Below are positions 18,468-27,306 of a stretch of 64,000 nt of DNA, piece by piece. The stretch is from contig NZ_CP109907.1 of assembly GCF_033097525.1 (NCBI RefSeq), positions 682,001 to 746,000 of the forward strand, given 5' to 3'. Both the position numbers and the translations under genes were made by a program. This DNA is from Sphingobacterium sp. UGAL515B_05. Lineage in GTDB: Bacteria > Bacteroidota > Bacteroidia > Sphingobacteriales > Sphingobacteriaceae. The notes under the pieces are model-generated. The model worked only from the letters and a program-made list of their open reading frames with translations. It ran no database searches and was not told where the DNA came from. Each line of letters opens with the position of its first letter. The first letter of the stretch is position 1.

Positions 18468-21400
18468 TTAAAAAACAAGCTGAATACCACCGGATATTGT
18501 TCGCATTGCCGGATAGCGAAAATAGGTCGCCCCATTCACCGTCTGTTCTGGATCCATTCCTTGATGAGCATAAAATGTCAATAGATTTTCGGCAGTTGCA
18601 AAGACACGAAGTTTTTCTACACCTATCCGCTTCAATAAATCCGAAGGTAATCTATAGCCCAAACTCACATTTTTAAGGCGTGCATAAGTGCCACTGTAAA
18701 GAAAACGTGTGGACGAAGAGGTCCAATTCAAATTATCAGTTGTCAATTTGGGCACATCGGTTTGCGTATGCTCAGGCGTCCAGCGCTCGAGGATCTCCTT
18801 GGACCAAGCACGTCCCGGATTATTACCACTATGCATAAGCTGAATATAATCGTTATCTAATATCTGTCCACCCAAACTAAAACTCAACAAAGCAGACAAA
18901 TCAAAATTTTTGTAGGCGAAACTGTTTTGAATCCCACCGACAAGATCTGGCAATGAAGTCCCGGCAATAAAATTACCGGCCTTGCTGTATTCCGAAGTTT
19001 TTTCACCAGTTTTATTACCATCCTTATCAGCAGTATACCATTGCGGCAGACCGTTCTCTGGATTTACTCCAGCCCATTCCGGCAGATAAAAATCATAGAT
19101 ACTTCCGCCTACACGCAAAAGTTTATTCCCTGTAATGATCGGCTTGTTATCCTTCGGCAACGCTGTAATCTTGTTTTTGTAATGCGAAAGATTGACGTCT
19201 AAATTCCATTTAAAATTTTCATTTCGAACCGGGACAGTACGAATATCCACGTCGACACCCGTATTTTTCAGCGCACCAATATTTGCATCATAGCCCGTAT
19301 ACCCTGTTGAATAAGCCATTGGCATAGTAAACAGCAAATCCTTACTCCGACGGTTAAAGTACTCCACACTCAATGAAACGCGGTTATCAAATGCAGAGAC
19401 ATCGACACCTACGTTCAAATTGAGGTTCGACTCCCATTTTAGATCTGGTGTAGCCAACCGACCGGTATACGTTCCGCCTTTACCCAAACTATTTGCAATG
19501 GTATAAAGTCCTTTATAAGCATAATAGGTACCTAAATTATCGTTTCCTTGTCCGCCATAACTTGCTCTTACCGTCAACTGATTAATCGTTGTGTTATCCT
19601 TCAAAAATTCTTCCTGTTTCAGCTTCCATGATCCTCCCACAGACCAGAATGTTCCCCAACGTTTTGCTGGCGAAAAGCGCGACGAACCATCGGTACGCAA
19701 CGAAGTTGATAAATAATACTTATTGTCATAGTTATATTCCGCTCTTCCCAAAAAACTCAACAACCTATAATCAACACTAGATCCTGTAAAATTATTGAGT
19801 TGTGAAGCAGCAGCAGGTTCATCGAAGTAAGGGAGCACAAATTGCTGTCTGCTACCATTGATGTTACTACTGTTAAAATCATAGTATTCCTGACCGGCCA
19901 AAACATTGAGGTAATGCAAACCAAATTGCTTCTCGTAAGTCAATAAATTATTCCAGGTCTGCGCTACTGTACGAACATTTGAACGATAGACATATCCACC
20001 GGTATTCACACCATCTCCCAACAAAGGATTGGTATAGTCGTGTGTATTCCCATTGATATAATCAACATTATATGTCGACTTAAATTTTAAATTTTTGGAA
20101 AACAACACTTCGAGATAAGTTCGTGCAGATAGATTTTCCCGACGGATATCATTCCTATCCAAAGGAAGAGAGGCTGCTAGGTTACTGCGTGGTGTGGCAC
20201 CACTTGGCCGATATTCTCCAAAATCATAAATCTTATTTCCAGCTCCATCAAGCACATATGAACCATCCGCATTACGCTCGTAGTATGGATAAAAAGATGG
20301 CACCAGTCTCGTAAAATTTATGATGTTAGCCGTATTGCTGTCTTCAGACTGCGGATATTTTTGTTGTGTACTGCTACCACCTATATTGAGACCGACATTT
20401 AACCAGGATTTCACCTTACTGTCGATATTTGCGCGTAGATTGTACCGCTTAAATCCAGATTCGATCGCTATACCCTGATCGTTCAGATAACCACCTGAAA
20501 TATAATAGGTGCTTTTGGCACTACCTCCGCTAAATCCTAGGTCTGCCTGTGTACGCACTCCAGTACGTTGCAATACGTCGGTCCATGGATCATCCCATAG
20601 TGTCTTCGCACCAGCAACCAACTTACCATCTACTCCGACCGGCTGCGGGTATTGACTGCCATACGGATTGATATTTAAATCTGTCAATACGGTCTTGCTT
20701 GCGTTGGAGGCCGCTTGCTCTGCTGTAAGGCCATCTGACAGGTTTTTGTTTCTCAAAGCTTCCCAATAGAGCTGAAAATATTCATCGGTCGATACCTGAT
20801 CATAGTCACGGACTGCACGGGTTGAATAGCCCTGTGTAAAATTGAGATTAATCTTGGTGTTGTCGGAAGACACACCGGACTTAGTTGTAATAATAATCAC
20901 ACCATTCGCCCCTCTGGAGCCGTAAAGTGCACTTGATGCTGCATCTTTTAAAACGGAGATAGACTGAATGTCATTCGGATTGATGGAGTTGATATCCCCG
21001 GCATAAGGACTACCATCCAACACGATCAGAGGTGAACTGGAGGCATTAATGGAGCCGATGCCCCTAATACGGATGGCTGCTTCAGTACCTGGTTGTCCCG
21101 AGGACGCTACGGACTGTAAGCCCGGTACCTGTCCCTCCAAGGCCTTCGTAATATTTGATACCTGTCTATTTTCAATAGCTTTGCTGCTCACCGTACTGAC
21201 CGATCCAGTTATGTTTGTACGTTTGGCAGTACCGTAAGCCACCACCACCACCTCTTCCAAATCTGTACTGGAGGGTTTCAAGGACAATGTTAAGTTTGTA
21301 CTTGTTGCTTTCAGCTGTTGAGATTCATAACCTACAAAAGAAAATTCCAATACAGGTAATGCGTCACCTGTGACATTGATTGTAAACTCTCCTTTTGAAT

Positions 21401-21578
21401 TCGTTAAGGTTCCTTGATTTTGCCCCGAAATGCGAACATTTACTCCAGGAAGTAGGTGACCGGTATTGGCATCAACAACTTTTCCTTGTATAGCCCGCTG
21501 CTGAGCATACAACCTGTTCATAGTAATACCTGATAATGCTATCGCAGCAATAGGAATGTATTTAAGTTTTGCGTACAT
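18468..21578 (-). CDS. SusC/RagA-family TonB-linked outer-membrane transporter
   Basis: Signal peptide (residues 1-25, ending NRLYA), CarboxypepD-regulatory-like domain (about 30-110), LEEVVVVAYG junction, plug (about 118-240, with GQVPGLQS, RIRGIGSINASSSPL and KDAASSALYGSRGANGVI) and a barrel ending SGGIQLVF. Full length at 1036 residues. The SusD partner follows directly. Upstream lies the LytTR regulator gene at 21809-22534, on the same strand, separated by 230 bp that contain two related hairpins and a TATATTTG element. The pair therefore probably has its own promoter but could also belong to the regulon of that regulator. Confidence 0.93.
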   Translation of the reverse strand: MYAKLKYIPIAAIALSGITMNRLYAQQRAIQGKVVDANTGHLLPGVNVRISGQNQGTLTNSKGEFTINVTGDALPVLEFSFVGYESQQLKATSTNLTLSLKPSSTDLEEVVVVAYGTAKRTNITGSVSTVSSKAIENRQVSNITKALEGQVPGLQSVASSGQPGTEAAIRIRGIGSINASSSPLIVLDGSPYAGDINSINPNDIQSISVLKDAASSALYGSRGANGVIIITTKSGVSSDNTKINLNFTQGYSTRAVRDYDQVSTDEYFQLYWEALRNKNLSDGLTAEQAASNASKTVLTDLNINPYGSQYPQPVGVDGKLVAGAKTLWDDPWTDVLQRTGVRTQADLGFSGGSAKSTYYISGGYLNDQGIAIESGFKRYNLRANIDSKVKSWLNVGLNIGGSSTQQKYPQSEDSNTANIINFTRLVPSFYPYYERNADGSYVLDGAGNKIYDFGEYRPSGATPRSNLAASLPLDRNDIRRENLSARTYLEVLFSKNLKFKSTYNVDYINGNTHDYTNPLLGDGVNTGGYVYRSNVRTVAQTWNNLLTYEKQFGLHYLNVLAGQEYYDFNSSNINGSRQQFVLPYFDEPAAASQLNNFTGSSVDYRLLSFLGRAEYNYDNKYYLSTSLRTDGSSRFSPAKRWGTFWSVGGSWKLKQEEFLKDNTTINQLTVRASYGGQGNDNLGTYYAYKGLYTIANSLGKGGTYTGRLATPDLKWESNLNLNVGVDVSAFDNRVSLSVEYFNRRSKDLLFTMPMAYSTGYTGYDANIGALKNTGVDVDIRTVPVRNENFKWNLDVNLSHYKNKITALPKDNKPIITGNKLLRVGGSIYDFYLPEWAGVNPENGLPQWYTADKDGNKTGEKTSEYSKAGNFIAGTSLPDLVGGIQNSFAYKNFDLSALLSFSLGGQILDNDYIQLMHSGNNPGRAWSKEILERWTPEHTQTDVPKLTTDNLNWTSSSTRFLYSGTYARLKNVSLGYRLPSDLLKRIGVEKLRVFATAENLLTFYAHQGMDPEQTVNGATYFRYPAMRTISGGIQLVF

Positions 21579-21639
21579 CGTAAGAATGCTTTACTAAATA
21601 AGTTAAGTGTGATTAAATACAAAAAACACAGTGGCTCCT

Positions 21640-21686
21640 TGCATTCCAACAAAATCTACCGAATAAGTAGTTTTTATTGGAATGCA
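21640..21686. repeat. Inverted repeat 1 in the SusC leader region
   Basis: TGCATTCCAA (21640-21649) faces TTGGAATGCA (21677-21686), a perfect 10-bp pair. The 27 bp between them can extend the pairing (AAAAnCTAC with GTAGTTTT). It lies downstream of the candidate -7 box for the SusC gene, so it would be at the 5' end of the transcript. Confidence 0.7.
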
Positions 21687-21692
21687 AATATA
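21685..21692 (-). promoter_or_regulatory. -7 element for the SusC gene at 18468-21578
   Basis: CAAATATA on the plus strand reads TATATTTG on the minus strand, an exact TAnnTTTG match about 107 bp before the SusC ATG. No TTG at the usual spacing. It sits exactly between the two inverted repeats and overlaps the end of the second. Confidence 0.5.
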
Positions 21693-21729
21693 TAACAAAA
21701 TCTATTGAATTAATAGATTTTGTTATATA
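21689..21729. repeat. Inverted repeat 2, perfect 18-bp arms
   Basis: Positions 21689-21706 and 21712-21729 are perfect reverse complements around a 5-nt loop GAATT. The arm shares the word AACAAAATCTA with the interior of inverted repeat 1 (offset 46 bp), so the two dyads appear related. It could end transcription of the regulator gene or be an operator. Confidence 0.8.
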
Positions 21730-21808
21730 AAAACACAAAACACTGTAAATGAAATATTTAAAATTAAAAACTAAGCTTTCAAAAGTTATTTAGTAAGCTA
21801 ACTCACTA

Positions 21809-22534
21809 TTATTGATCAAGCCATTTTTGAAACTTCGGAGATCGTTCCTCACTAACAATGACTACAATTCCCGGTGGAGTTGAGGGTATTAACTCTAATT
21901 TAATTCTATTCCGGCTAATTTTTAACATGGATTGAATCGCATCTATTCGGACAAGAAATTTACGATTGATCTGAAAAAAAACTGTTGGATCTACCTGTGT
22001 AACGAGATGAGTGATGGTATCTTCAATAATATATGCAATTCCAGATCCTTTTTCTACAGCATACAGCTCTTTGTCTTCCGCCATAAAATAAGCAATATCA
22101 GCAATGGCCAGCGACTTTAAAAAATTACCATATTTCACTAGAAAACGCTGTTTGAGCCGAGGTTCTACTTTGGGCAGTAGCGGTTCGATACGTTTCATAA
22201 CCTCAGTCAACTCATCGCTGTCGAAAGGTTTTAACAGATAGGCATAACCCTTATTTTGAAAGGCCTCCAACGCATATTGTTCGTAAGCAGTCGTAAAAAT
22301 CAACGGCACATCGATAGATACCTGCTTAAAAATTTCAAAGCTCAGCCCATCCATCAGGTGGATATCCATAAAAATCAGATCGAATTGATTTCTATTGATT
22401 GTCACCACCGCTTCCTGCACCTCTTTTGCATTGGTAAAGATCAGTTCACTTTCTCCATAGAGTGCAGTCAACATCTCCTTTAAGCCTACAAAAGCCCAGT
22501 CTTCGTCTTCGACAATCAGTATTTTCCATCCCAT
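21809..22534 (-). CDS. LytTR-family response regulator
   Basis: N-terminal receiver domain (residues 1-120) with the acidic pair E9/D10, phosphoacceptor D57 (FDLIFMDIHL), a switch Thr near 80 (PLIFTTAYEQ) and the conserved Lys in YLLKPFDSDEL. The C-terminal LytTR DNA-binding domain covers about 135-241 (RFLVKYGNFLKSLAIADIAYF, HLVTQVDPTVFFQINRKFLV). Its likely kinase is the LytS-type protein at 30293-31687, on the same strand but separated by the protease, SusC and SusD genes. A hairpin terminator lies between SusD and this gene, so the regulator may be expressed at a lower level or from its own start. Confidence 0.93.
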   Translation of the reverse strand: MGWKILIVEDEDWAFVGLKEMLTALYGESELIFTNAKEVQEAVVTINRNQFDLIFMDIHLMDGLSFEIFKQVSIDVPLIFTTAYEQYALEAFQNKGYAYLLKPFDSDELTEVMKRIEPLLPKVEPRLKQRFLVKYGNFLKSLAIADIAYFMAEDKELYAVEKGSGIAYIIEDTITHLVTQVDPTVFFQINRKFLVRIDAIQSMLKISRNRIKLELIPSTPPGIVVIVSEERSPKFQKWLDQ

Positions 22535-22548
22535 GGGTTGAATGTAAT

Positions 22549-22580
22549 AAAAAATCCATTTCCTAAAAAGAAAATGGATT
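22549..22580 (-). terminator. Terminator or attenuator between SusD and the LytTR regulator gene
   Basis: AATCCATTT (22553-22561) and AAATGGATT (22572-22580) form a perfect 9-bp stem with a 10-nt loop. On the minus strand it is followed by a short T-run (22554 down to 22549). Confidence 0.65.
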
Positions 22581-22608
22581 AATATATATAGGATTTAAAA
22601 AAAATCGA

Positions 22609-23928
22609 TTATTTCAACAGATCGGGATTATTATTGATTGCTTCCTGTGGATAGCGTATCACATAACGAGGATCGTTCTGTTGCAGGGTTACCGTTCTGC
22701 CGAAACTACTGTGCGTGATCGCAGGACGTGTCGTCCGTTTTAGATCATACCAACGTAATCCCTCTAGCGCCAGTTCACGCTTACGCTCCAGTAAAACCGC
22801 ATCTAGCAACTGTGCTGTTGACAAACTTGCGTCAGCCTTAGTTTCTTTGGCATAGGCATCTGCTGTGAATCTATTTTTCTTTAAAGCAGATAGGTATTTC
22901 AACGCTTCTGCAGTATTCCCCAACCGTACATAACATTCTGCTAAAGTCAAATAAAGATCAGCATTTCTAAAACTCACGTTAAAACGGTTTTCTCCACCTT
23001 TGAGGGATACAAAATCGCCACCACTTTTTTGGAAGTAACGACCTTTCCTCAAGTCACCATCCGAATATGCAGACAATAAGGAAGACGAAATAAATGAGCT
23101 CGAGCGAACTTCAGGAACAGACACTTTTTCCAGGGCCATAATCATCTCGGCAGATTCAAAATCATTCGGAAGTTGACTTCCCCCAACATTCAAGTCAACC
23201 AATTTATCGTTTATAGTGAGTGCCTTTTTTGCCGCATCAACCGCTGCTTGCCATTCTCCACGATATAAACGAACACGTGCGGCCATTGCATAAGCGGCAC
23301 GTTTGCTAAAGCGATAATTAGCACCTTTAACCTGATCATCCACTGTTAATAAACTAGTCCCCTTCTCCATATCAGTTAGGATCTGCGCATAAGACTCTCC
23401 AATGGTCGCAGGCACAAAACGCTGCTCCAAATCAATTTTCGTTGACAAAGAGACACCGCGAAGCCCTGCATTATTAGCCGAATAGACCTCACTGTAAAGA
23501 TTTAATAACTCAAAATGTGCATAGGCGCGCATCAGATAGGCTTCCCCTTTAATCTGATCCACCGTCGGATTGCTAGCCAACTTTTCATCAATAGTACTGA
23601 TGACCTGATTGGTATAAAAAATACTGCTATAAAATGTCAAGTAAGGATAAGGAATCGTTGTCGGATCAGGGTTTTGATCATTCCAAAGATAGATATCTTT
23701 GGTTCTAGCAGCATCGGTCGAACTTTCATCTAACACTAACTCATCCGTACGTAGGGATAGATAAGACTTGTGTGCAGGAAAGTTTGCATAGCTACTTGTC
23801 ATTAACCCCCTAAAATCACTTTCTGAAGCAGGAATGACAGTGCCTACCGGTTTTATATCTAAATATTTATCACAGGATGTCAATGCACTAGCGGCCATGA
23901 TCATTCCAAAATAAATTATTTTTTTCAT
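22609..23928 (-). CDS. SusD/RagB-family surface lipoprotein
   Basis: Short for the family at 439 residues. Lipobox LTSC (Cys 19) then DKYLDIKPVGTVIPASESDFRGL, the usual SusD opening. The helical body shows RAYAHFELLNLYSEVYSA and KRAAYAMAARVRLYRGEWQAAVDAAKKAL; the C-terminus has LLERKRELALEGLRWYDLKRTT and IRYPQEAINNNPDLL. It lies 20 bp after SusC, which itself lies 19 bp after a metalloprotease gene. This tight spacing suggests co-transcription and that the ligand is a peptide or protein fragment. Confidence 0.92.
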   Translation of the reverse strand: MKKIIYFGMIMAASALTSCDKYLDIKPVGTVIPASESDFRGLMTSSYANFPAHKSYLSLRTDELVLDESSTDAARTKDIYLWNDQNPDPTTIPYPYLTFYSSIFYTNQVISTIDEKLASNPTVDQIKGEAYLMRAYAHFELLNLYSEVYSANNAGLRGVSLSTKIDLEQRFVPATIGESYAQILTDMEKGTSLLTVDDQVKGANYRFSKRAAYAMAARVRLYRGEWQAAVDAAKKALTINDKLVDLNVGGSQLPNDFESAEMIMALEKVSVPEVRSSSFISSSLLSAYSDGDLRKGRYFQKSGGDFVSLKGGENRFNVSFRNADLYLTLAECYVRLGNTAEALKYLSALKKNRFTADAYAKETKADASLSTAQLLDAVLLERKRELALEGLRWYDLKRTTRPAITHSSFGRTVTLQQNDPRYVIRYPQEAINNNPDLLK

Positions 23929-23948
23929 GTTATTATCAATTAAAAAAA

Positions 23949-26900
23949 TTAAAAACTTGCTGACAGACCAAAGGCAAAAGATTTACTGATCGGTTGCGCA
24001 TAATAGTTACCATAGGTCTCTGGATCAAAATACCCGTCGTAATTAGCACCGATAACAAAAAGGTTACGTCCTTCTACATTCACACGCAAATTGCCTGCGC
24101 CAATTTTTTTGCTTAGTGCGGCCGGTAAGGTGTAACCTAAACGTATACTATTGATGCGGACATAACTCATTTTCTTGGCCCAGATATCATATAGGTTGAA
24201 TGATTTGATCGGATCGTTGCTTTCCATCCAACCAAAGGCCATCCAGCGATTATTTAATTCAGAACTTATACTTCCCAATGCGGGCATATTTCCGTCCTTT
24301 TGAACCGCCTTCAACAGATCTACAGTGTAATTCTGCCCCCGATCTACCAAAGCCGGGTTATAGGTGGGTGTACGGGTCACCCAACGTTCCAAATTAAATA
24401 CCGCAGAGATCGCAAGATCAAAGTTAGCATAACGGAAACGGTTGGTCATACCGCCAACAAACTTAGGATCTTTACTGCCTTTATATTTAAATTTAGCGCG
24501 GTATTCTGCAGCTGTCATATCGGTTTGTGAAATATACCCTGGCAGGAACTCTGCCCAAGGATCATATAATCCATAGAACTCCTCAAAGCTTGAAACCGTT
24601 CCATCTTGATTTCTAAATTGCATCACCCCATCTTTATCCAATCCGGCTGTTTCCAACACATATAAACCATTAATTGGGCGTCCTACCTGTGTTTCAAGGG
24701 AATAAGCTTTTGGATTAGCCAGCACCTTTAATAGTTTGTTGTTATTATGTGCAATATTAAAATCTGTTGACCAAGAAAATTTATCAGTTTGGATTTGACG
24801 GCTTGAGATAGTCAATTCAACACCTTGATTTCTTGCGGAAGCCCAATTAACTTTTACATTTTGGAAACCATTTTCTAATGGAATTGCGCTATAGTCGATC
24901 AAGTCTGTGCTTTTTCTGTTATAATAATCAACAGTGATATTTAATCTATTTTTCCATAAGCCCAAATCAATTCCGGCATTATATGACTGTGTCTTTTCCC
25001 AGCGAAGTTTATCATTGGCAGGCATATCGACAAATACTGTTCCTTCATTATTACCTGGTAACATGGTAATGTTATTATAGTATCCAACAATAAAAGGATA
25101 GGTATTGCGATCAATATTTCCTTGCGTACCATAAGAGGCCCGCACTCGGAGATCAGACAAGGCTGTTTTTCCTTTTATAAACTCTTCTTCCAATACATTC
25201 CATGATCCAGAAATAGACCAAATCGGAAGAAAGCGGTATTTAGGATCTACACCAAACATATTCGAACCGTCTTGTCGAATACTTGCATATAGGTTGTATT
25301 TCCGATCAAATGTATAGGTTGCATTCCCATAGAACGAGGCATAAGAACTTTCCACAAATCCTTTTCTATATTGCACGAACCTTGAATCATTTTGGTATGT
25401 ACTGTTTGGAAAGATAAGCGTTTGAGTCGTCAATGTGGCCGGGTTGTATCCAAAGCCTTTAGTCGTTACAATCTCACTCTTGCTTCGTCTCAGTTCTGTT
25501 CCGCCCATTACTTCCAGTTCGTGGCGATCGTTCCAAGTTTTATTGTATTTTAAGTACGTTTTCCAATTGTATTGAAACACGCTATTATTGGAATTCTCGA
25601 TCGTTCCACCTACAGGTAAGAAATACTTATTTGTCTTACTAGCGGCATCATAGTAACGTGTAGCAGCGCGCAATTTGCGGGTATTATAACTTTCCTGATC
25701 AGCAAATTTTTCTGTTTTATTTTCATCAAATTGTAAACCAAATTCTGTTCTCAAGGATAACTGTGGTAAAATAGCGTATTCTAAATAACTGATTGCTTTT
25801 AACGCCTTATTCGTCAATGTATATTTGGTATTCTCACGTTCCTCTATTGCATTAAAAGGAATATAGGTATCTTTTTCAAAACCCTCGATATCTGGGTCAT
25901 AGTTAAATTTCCCAGATTGATCATAAATAGAAAGATATGGGTTGACTGAACGGACATAATAACTTGGGTTCGTAAAAGCATCCCGATCCTGAATTGGATT
26001 TTGTCTATTCGAGACCGAGCCCAATAAATTAATACCGGCTTTAAATCGATCGTTGATTGTAAAGTCATTATTTAGCGTGAGGGAATAACGACGGAGATCT
26101 ACCGCTTTTGTCGCTCCTTTTTCATCATAAAAACCACTGGACAAATAGTAGCGATGTCCATCATTACCACCAGAGATGGATGCCGAATATTGTTGATTAA
26201 TTGCCTGACGGTACAATTCTTTCCCCCAGTCTGTTTGTTGTGTGCGCAATTGATTGATTGACTGTTGTACTTCCGGCGACAGAGCTGCTAAACCACCAGA
26301 ACGATAAGCATCCAATGCATTTGCTTTGTTTAATATCCGCATAACAGCCCCCTTATCTGTACGATAATTTAAATCGGTACGGTCGGCCATCAAAAGTTCG
26401 AAATCTATTTTTTCACTGGCATCCATCAGATTAAGTTTACCAAAGTCTGGACGCTGTGTTACAAAGGTGTTGGCCGAAACCTGTAATTTTGCAGGTCCAG
26501 GTTTACCCCTTTTTGTGGTAATTACAATCACCCCATTTGCTGCCCTCGCACCATAGATTGAAGTCGCTGCAGCATCTTTCAAAACGGTAATATCGGCAAT
26601 ATCATCGGGGTTGATGCCTGCAATAGGAAGATTTGTCAAACTATTAAGATCGTCTTTATCTATTCGGTTTGGCATTGCAGTGCCTTCGATAGGCAAGCCA
26701 TCAATCACCCATAAGGGATCCTGTGTACCATTCAGCGATACCGTACCACGGATACGGATCTGTGGTGCACTATTTGGTCCACCGTTAAAATTGCTCAACT
26801 GCAAACCCGCCACCTGACCAGCAAGCATTTCATCGATCGATGCAACCCCCGTCTGTTTGATGTCTGCTACATTGATTTTATTGTAAGCCGTCGTATTCTT

Positions 26901-27287
26901 ACGTTTTTTGATATCCGTATAACCTGTTACGATCACTTCATCTAACGACTCGCCACTAGGCTGTAGTAAAATTGTTTTATGATCCTGGAATACCGGCACC
27001 TGAATACGCTGGTACCCGACATAGCTAATCGTTACATATTTTAAATTACTAGGCACTTTTAAGCGAAATTCACCAGCCGCATCGGTCAATGAACCCAAGG
27101 CCGACTGCTGCACCTGATTAGGTACGCCGATATCTTCTGCTACTGCCGAACTTTCAACGACAACCGTCGCCCCCACGACCGGTTTTAACGTGACCGCATC
27201 CAAAACCTTTCCTTTCAGTTCCCTGGATTCCTGCGCATGCACAACATGCACACACATGAAGGTCAACGGTATTAAAAACTTATTCAT
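23949..27287 (-). CDS. SusC/RagA-family transporter of the protease-linked unit
   Basis: Signal peptide (residues 1-18, ending HVVHA). The CarboxypepD-regulatory-like domain (about 22-115) carries an insertion of about 15 residues (AVAEDIGVPNQVQQSALGS) relative to the other two SusC proteins here. Then comes the junction LDEVIVTGYTDIKKRKNTTAY, a plug (about 120-265, GQVAGLQLSNFNGGPNSAPQ, LWVIDGLP, KDAAATSIYGARAANGVI) and a barrel ending AFGLSASF. At 1112 residues it is the longest of the three. It is placed between the metalloprotease and SusD. The link with a protease favours import of oligopeptides, as in the RagAB system, but that is inference. Confidence 0.93.
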   Translation of the reverse strand: MNKFLIPLTFMCVHVVHAQESRELKGKVLDAVTLKPVVGATVVVESSAVAEDIGVPNQVQQSALGSLTDAAGEFRLKVPSNLKYVTISYVGYQRIQVPVFQDHKTILLQPSGESLDEVIVTGYTDIKKRKNTTAYNKINVADIKQTGVASIDEMLAGQVAGLQLSNFNGGPNSAPQIRIRGTVSLNGTQDPLWVIDGLPIEGTAMPNRIDKDDLNSLTNLPIAGINPDDIADITVLKDAAATSIYGARAANGVIVITTKRGKPGPAKLQVSANTFVTQRPDFGKLNLMDASEKIDFELLMADRTDLNYRTDKGAVMRILNKANALDAYRSGGLAALSPEVQQSINQLRTQQTDWGKELYRQAINQQYSASISGGNDGHRYYLSSGFYDEKGATKAVDLRRYSLTLNNDFTINDRFKAGINLLGSVSNRQNPIQDRDAFTNPSYYVRSVNPYLSIYDQSGKFNYDPDIEGFEKDTYIPFNAIEERENTKYTLTNKALKAISYLEYAILPQLSLRTEFGLQFDENKTEKFADQESYNTRKLRAATRYYDAASKTNKYFLPVGGTIENSNNSVFQYNWKTYLKYNKTWNDRHELEVMGGTELRRSKSEIVTTKGFGYNPATLTTQTLIFPNSTYQNDSRFVQYRKGFVESSYASFYGNATYTFDRKYNLYASIRQDGSNMFGVDPKYRFLPIWSISGSWNVLEEEFIKGKTALSDLRVRASYGTQGNIDRNTYPFIVGYYNNITMLPGNNEGTVFVDMPANDKLRWEKTQSYNAGIDLGLWKNRLNITVDYYNRKSTDLIDYSAIPLENGFQNVKVNWASARNQGVELTISSRQIQTDKFSWSTDFNIAHNNNKLLKVLANPKAYSLETQVGRPINGLYVLETAGLDKDGVMQFRNQDGTVSSFEEFYGLYDPWAEFLPGYISQTDMTAAEYRAKFKYKGSKDPKFVGGMTNRFRYANFDLAISAVFNLERWVTRTPTYNPALVDRGQNYTVDLLKAVQKDGNMPALGSISSELNNRWMAFGWMESNDPIKSFNLYDIWAKKMSYVRINSIRLGYTLPAALSKKIGAGNLRVNVEGRNLFVIGANYDGYFDPETYGNYYAQPISKSFAFGLSASF

Positions 27288-27306
27288 TTTGGTAGATGTT
27301 AATATA

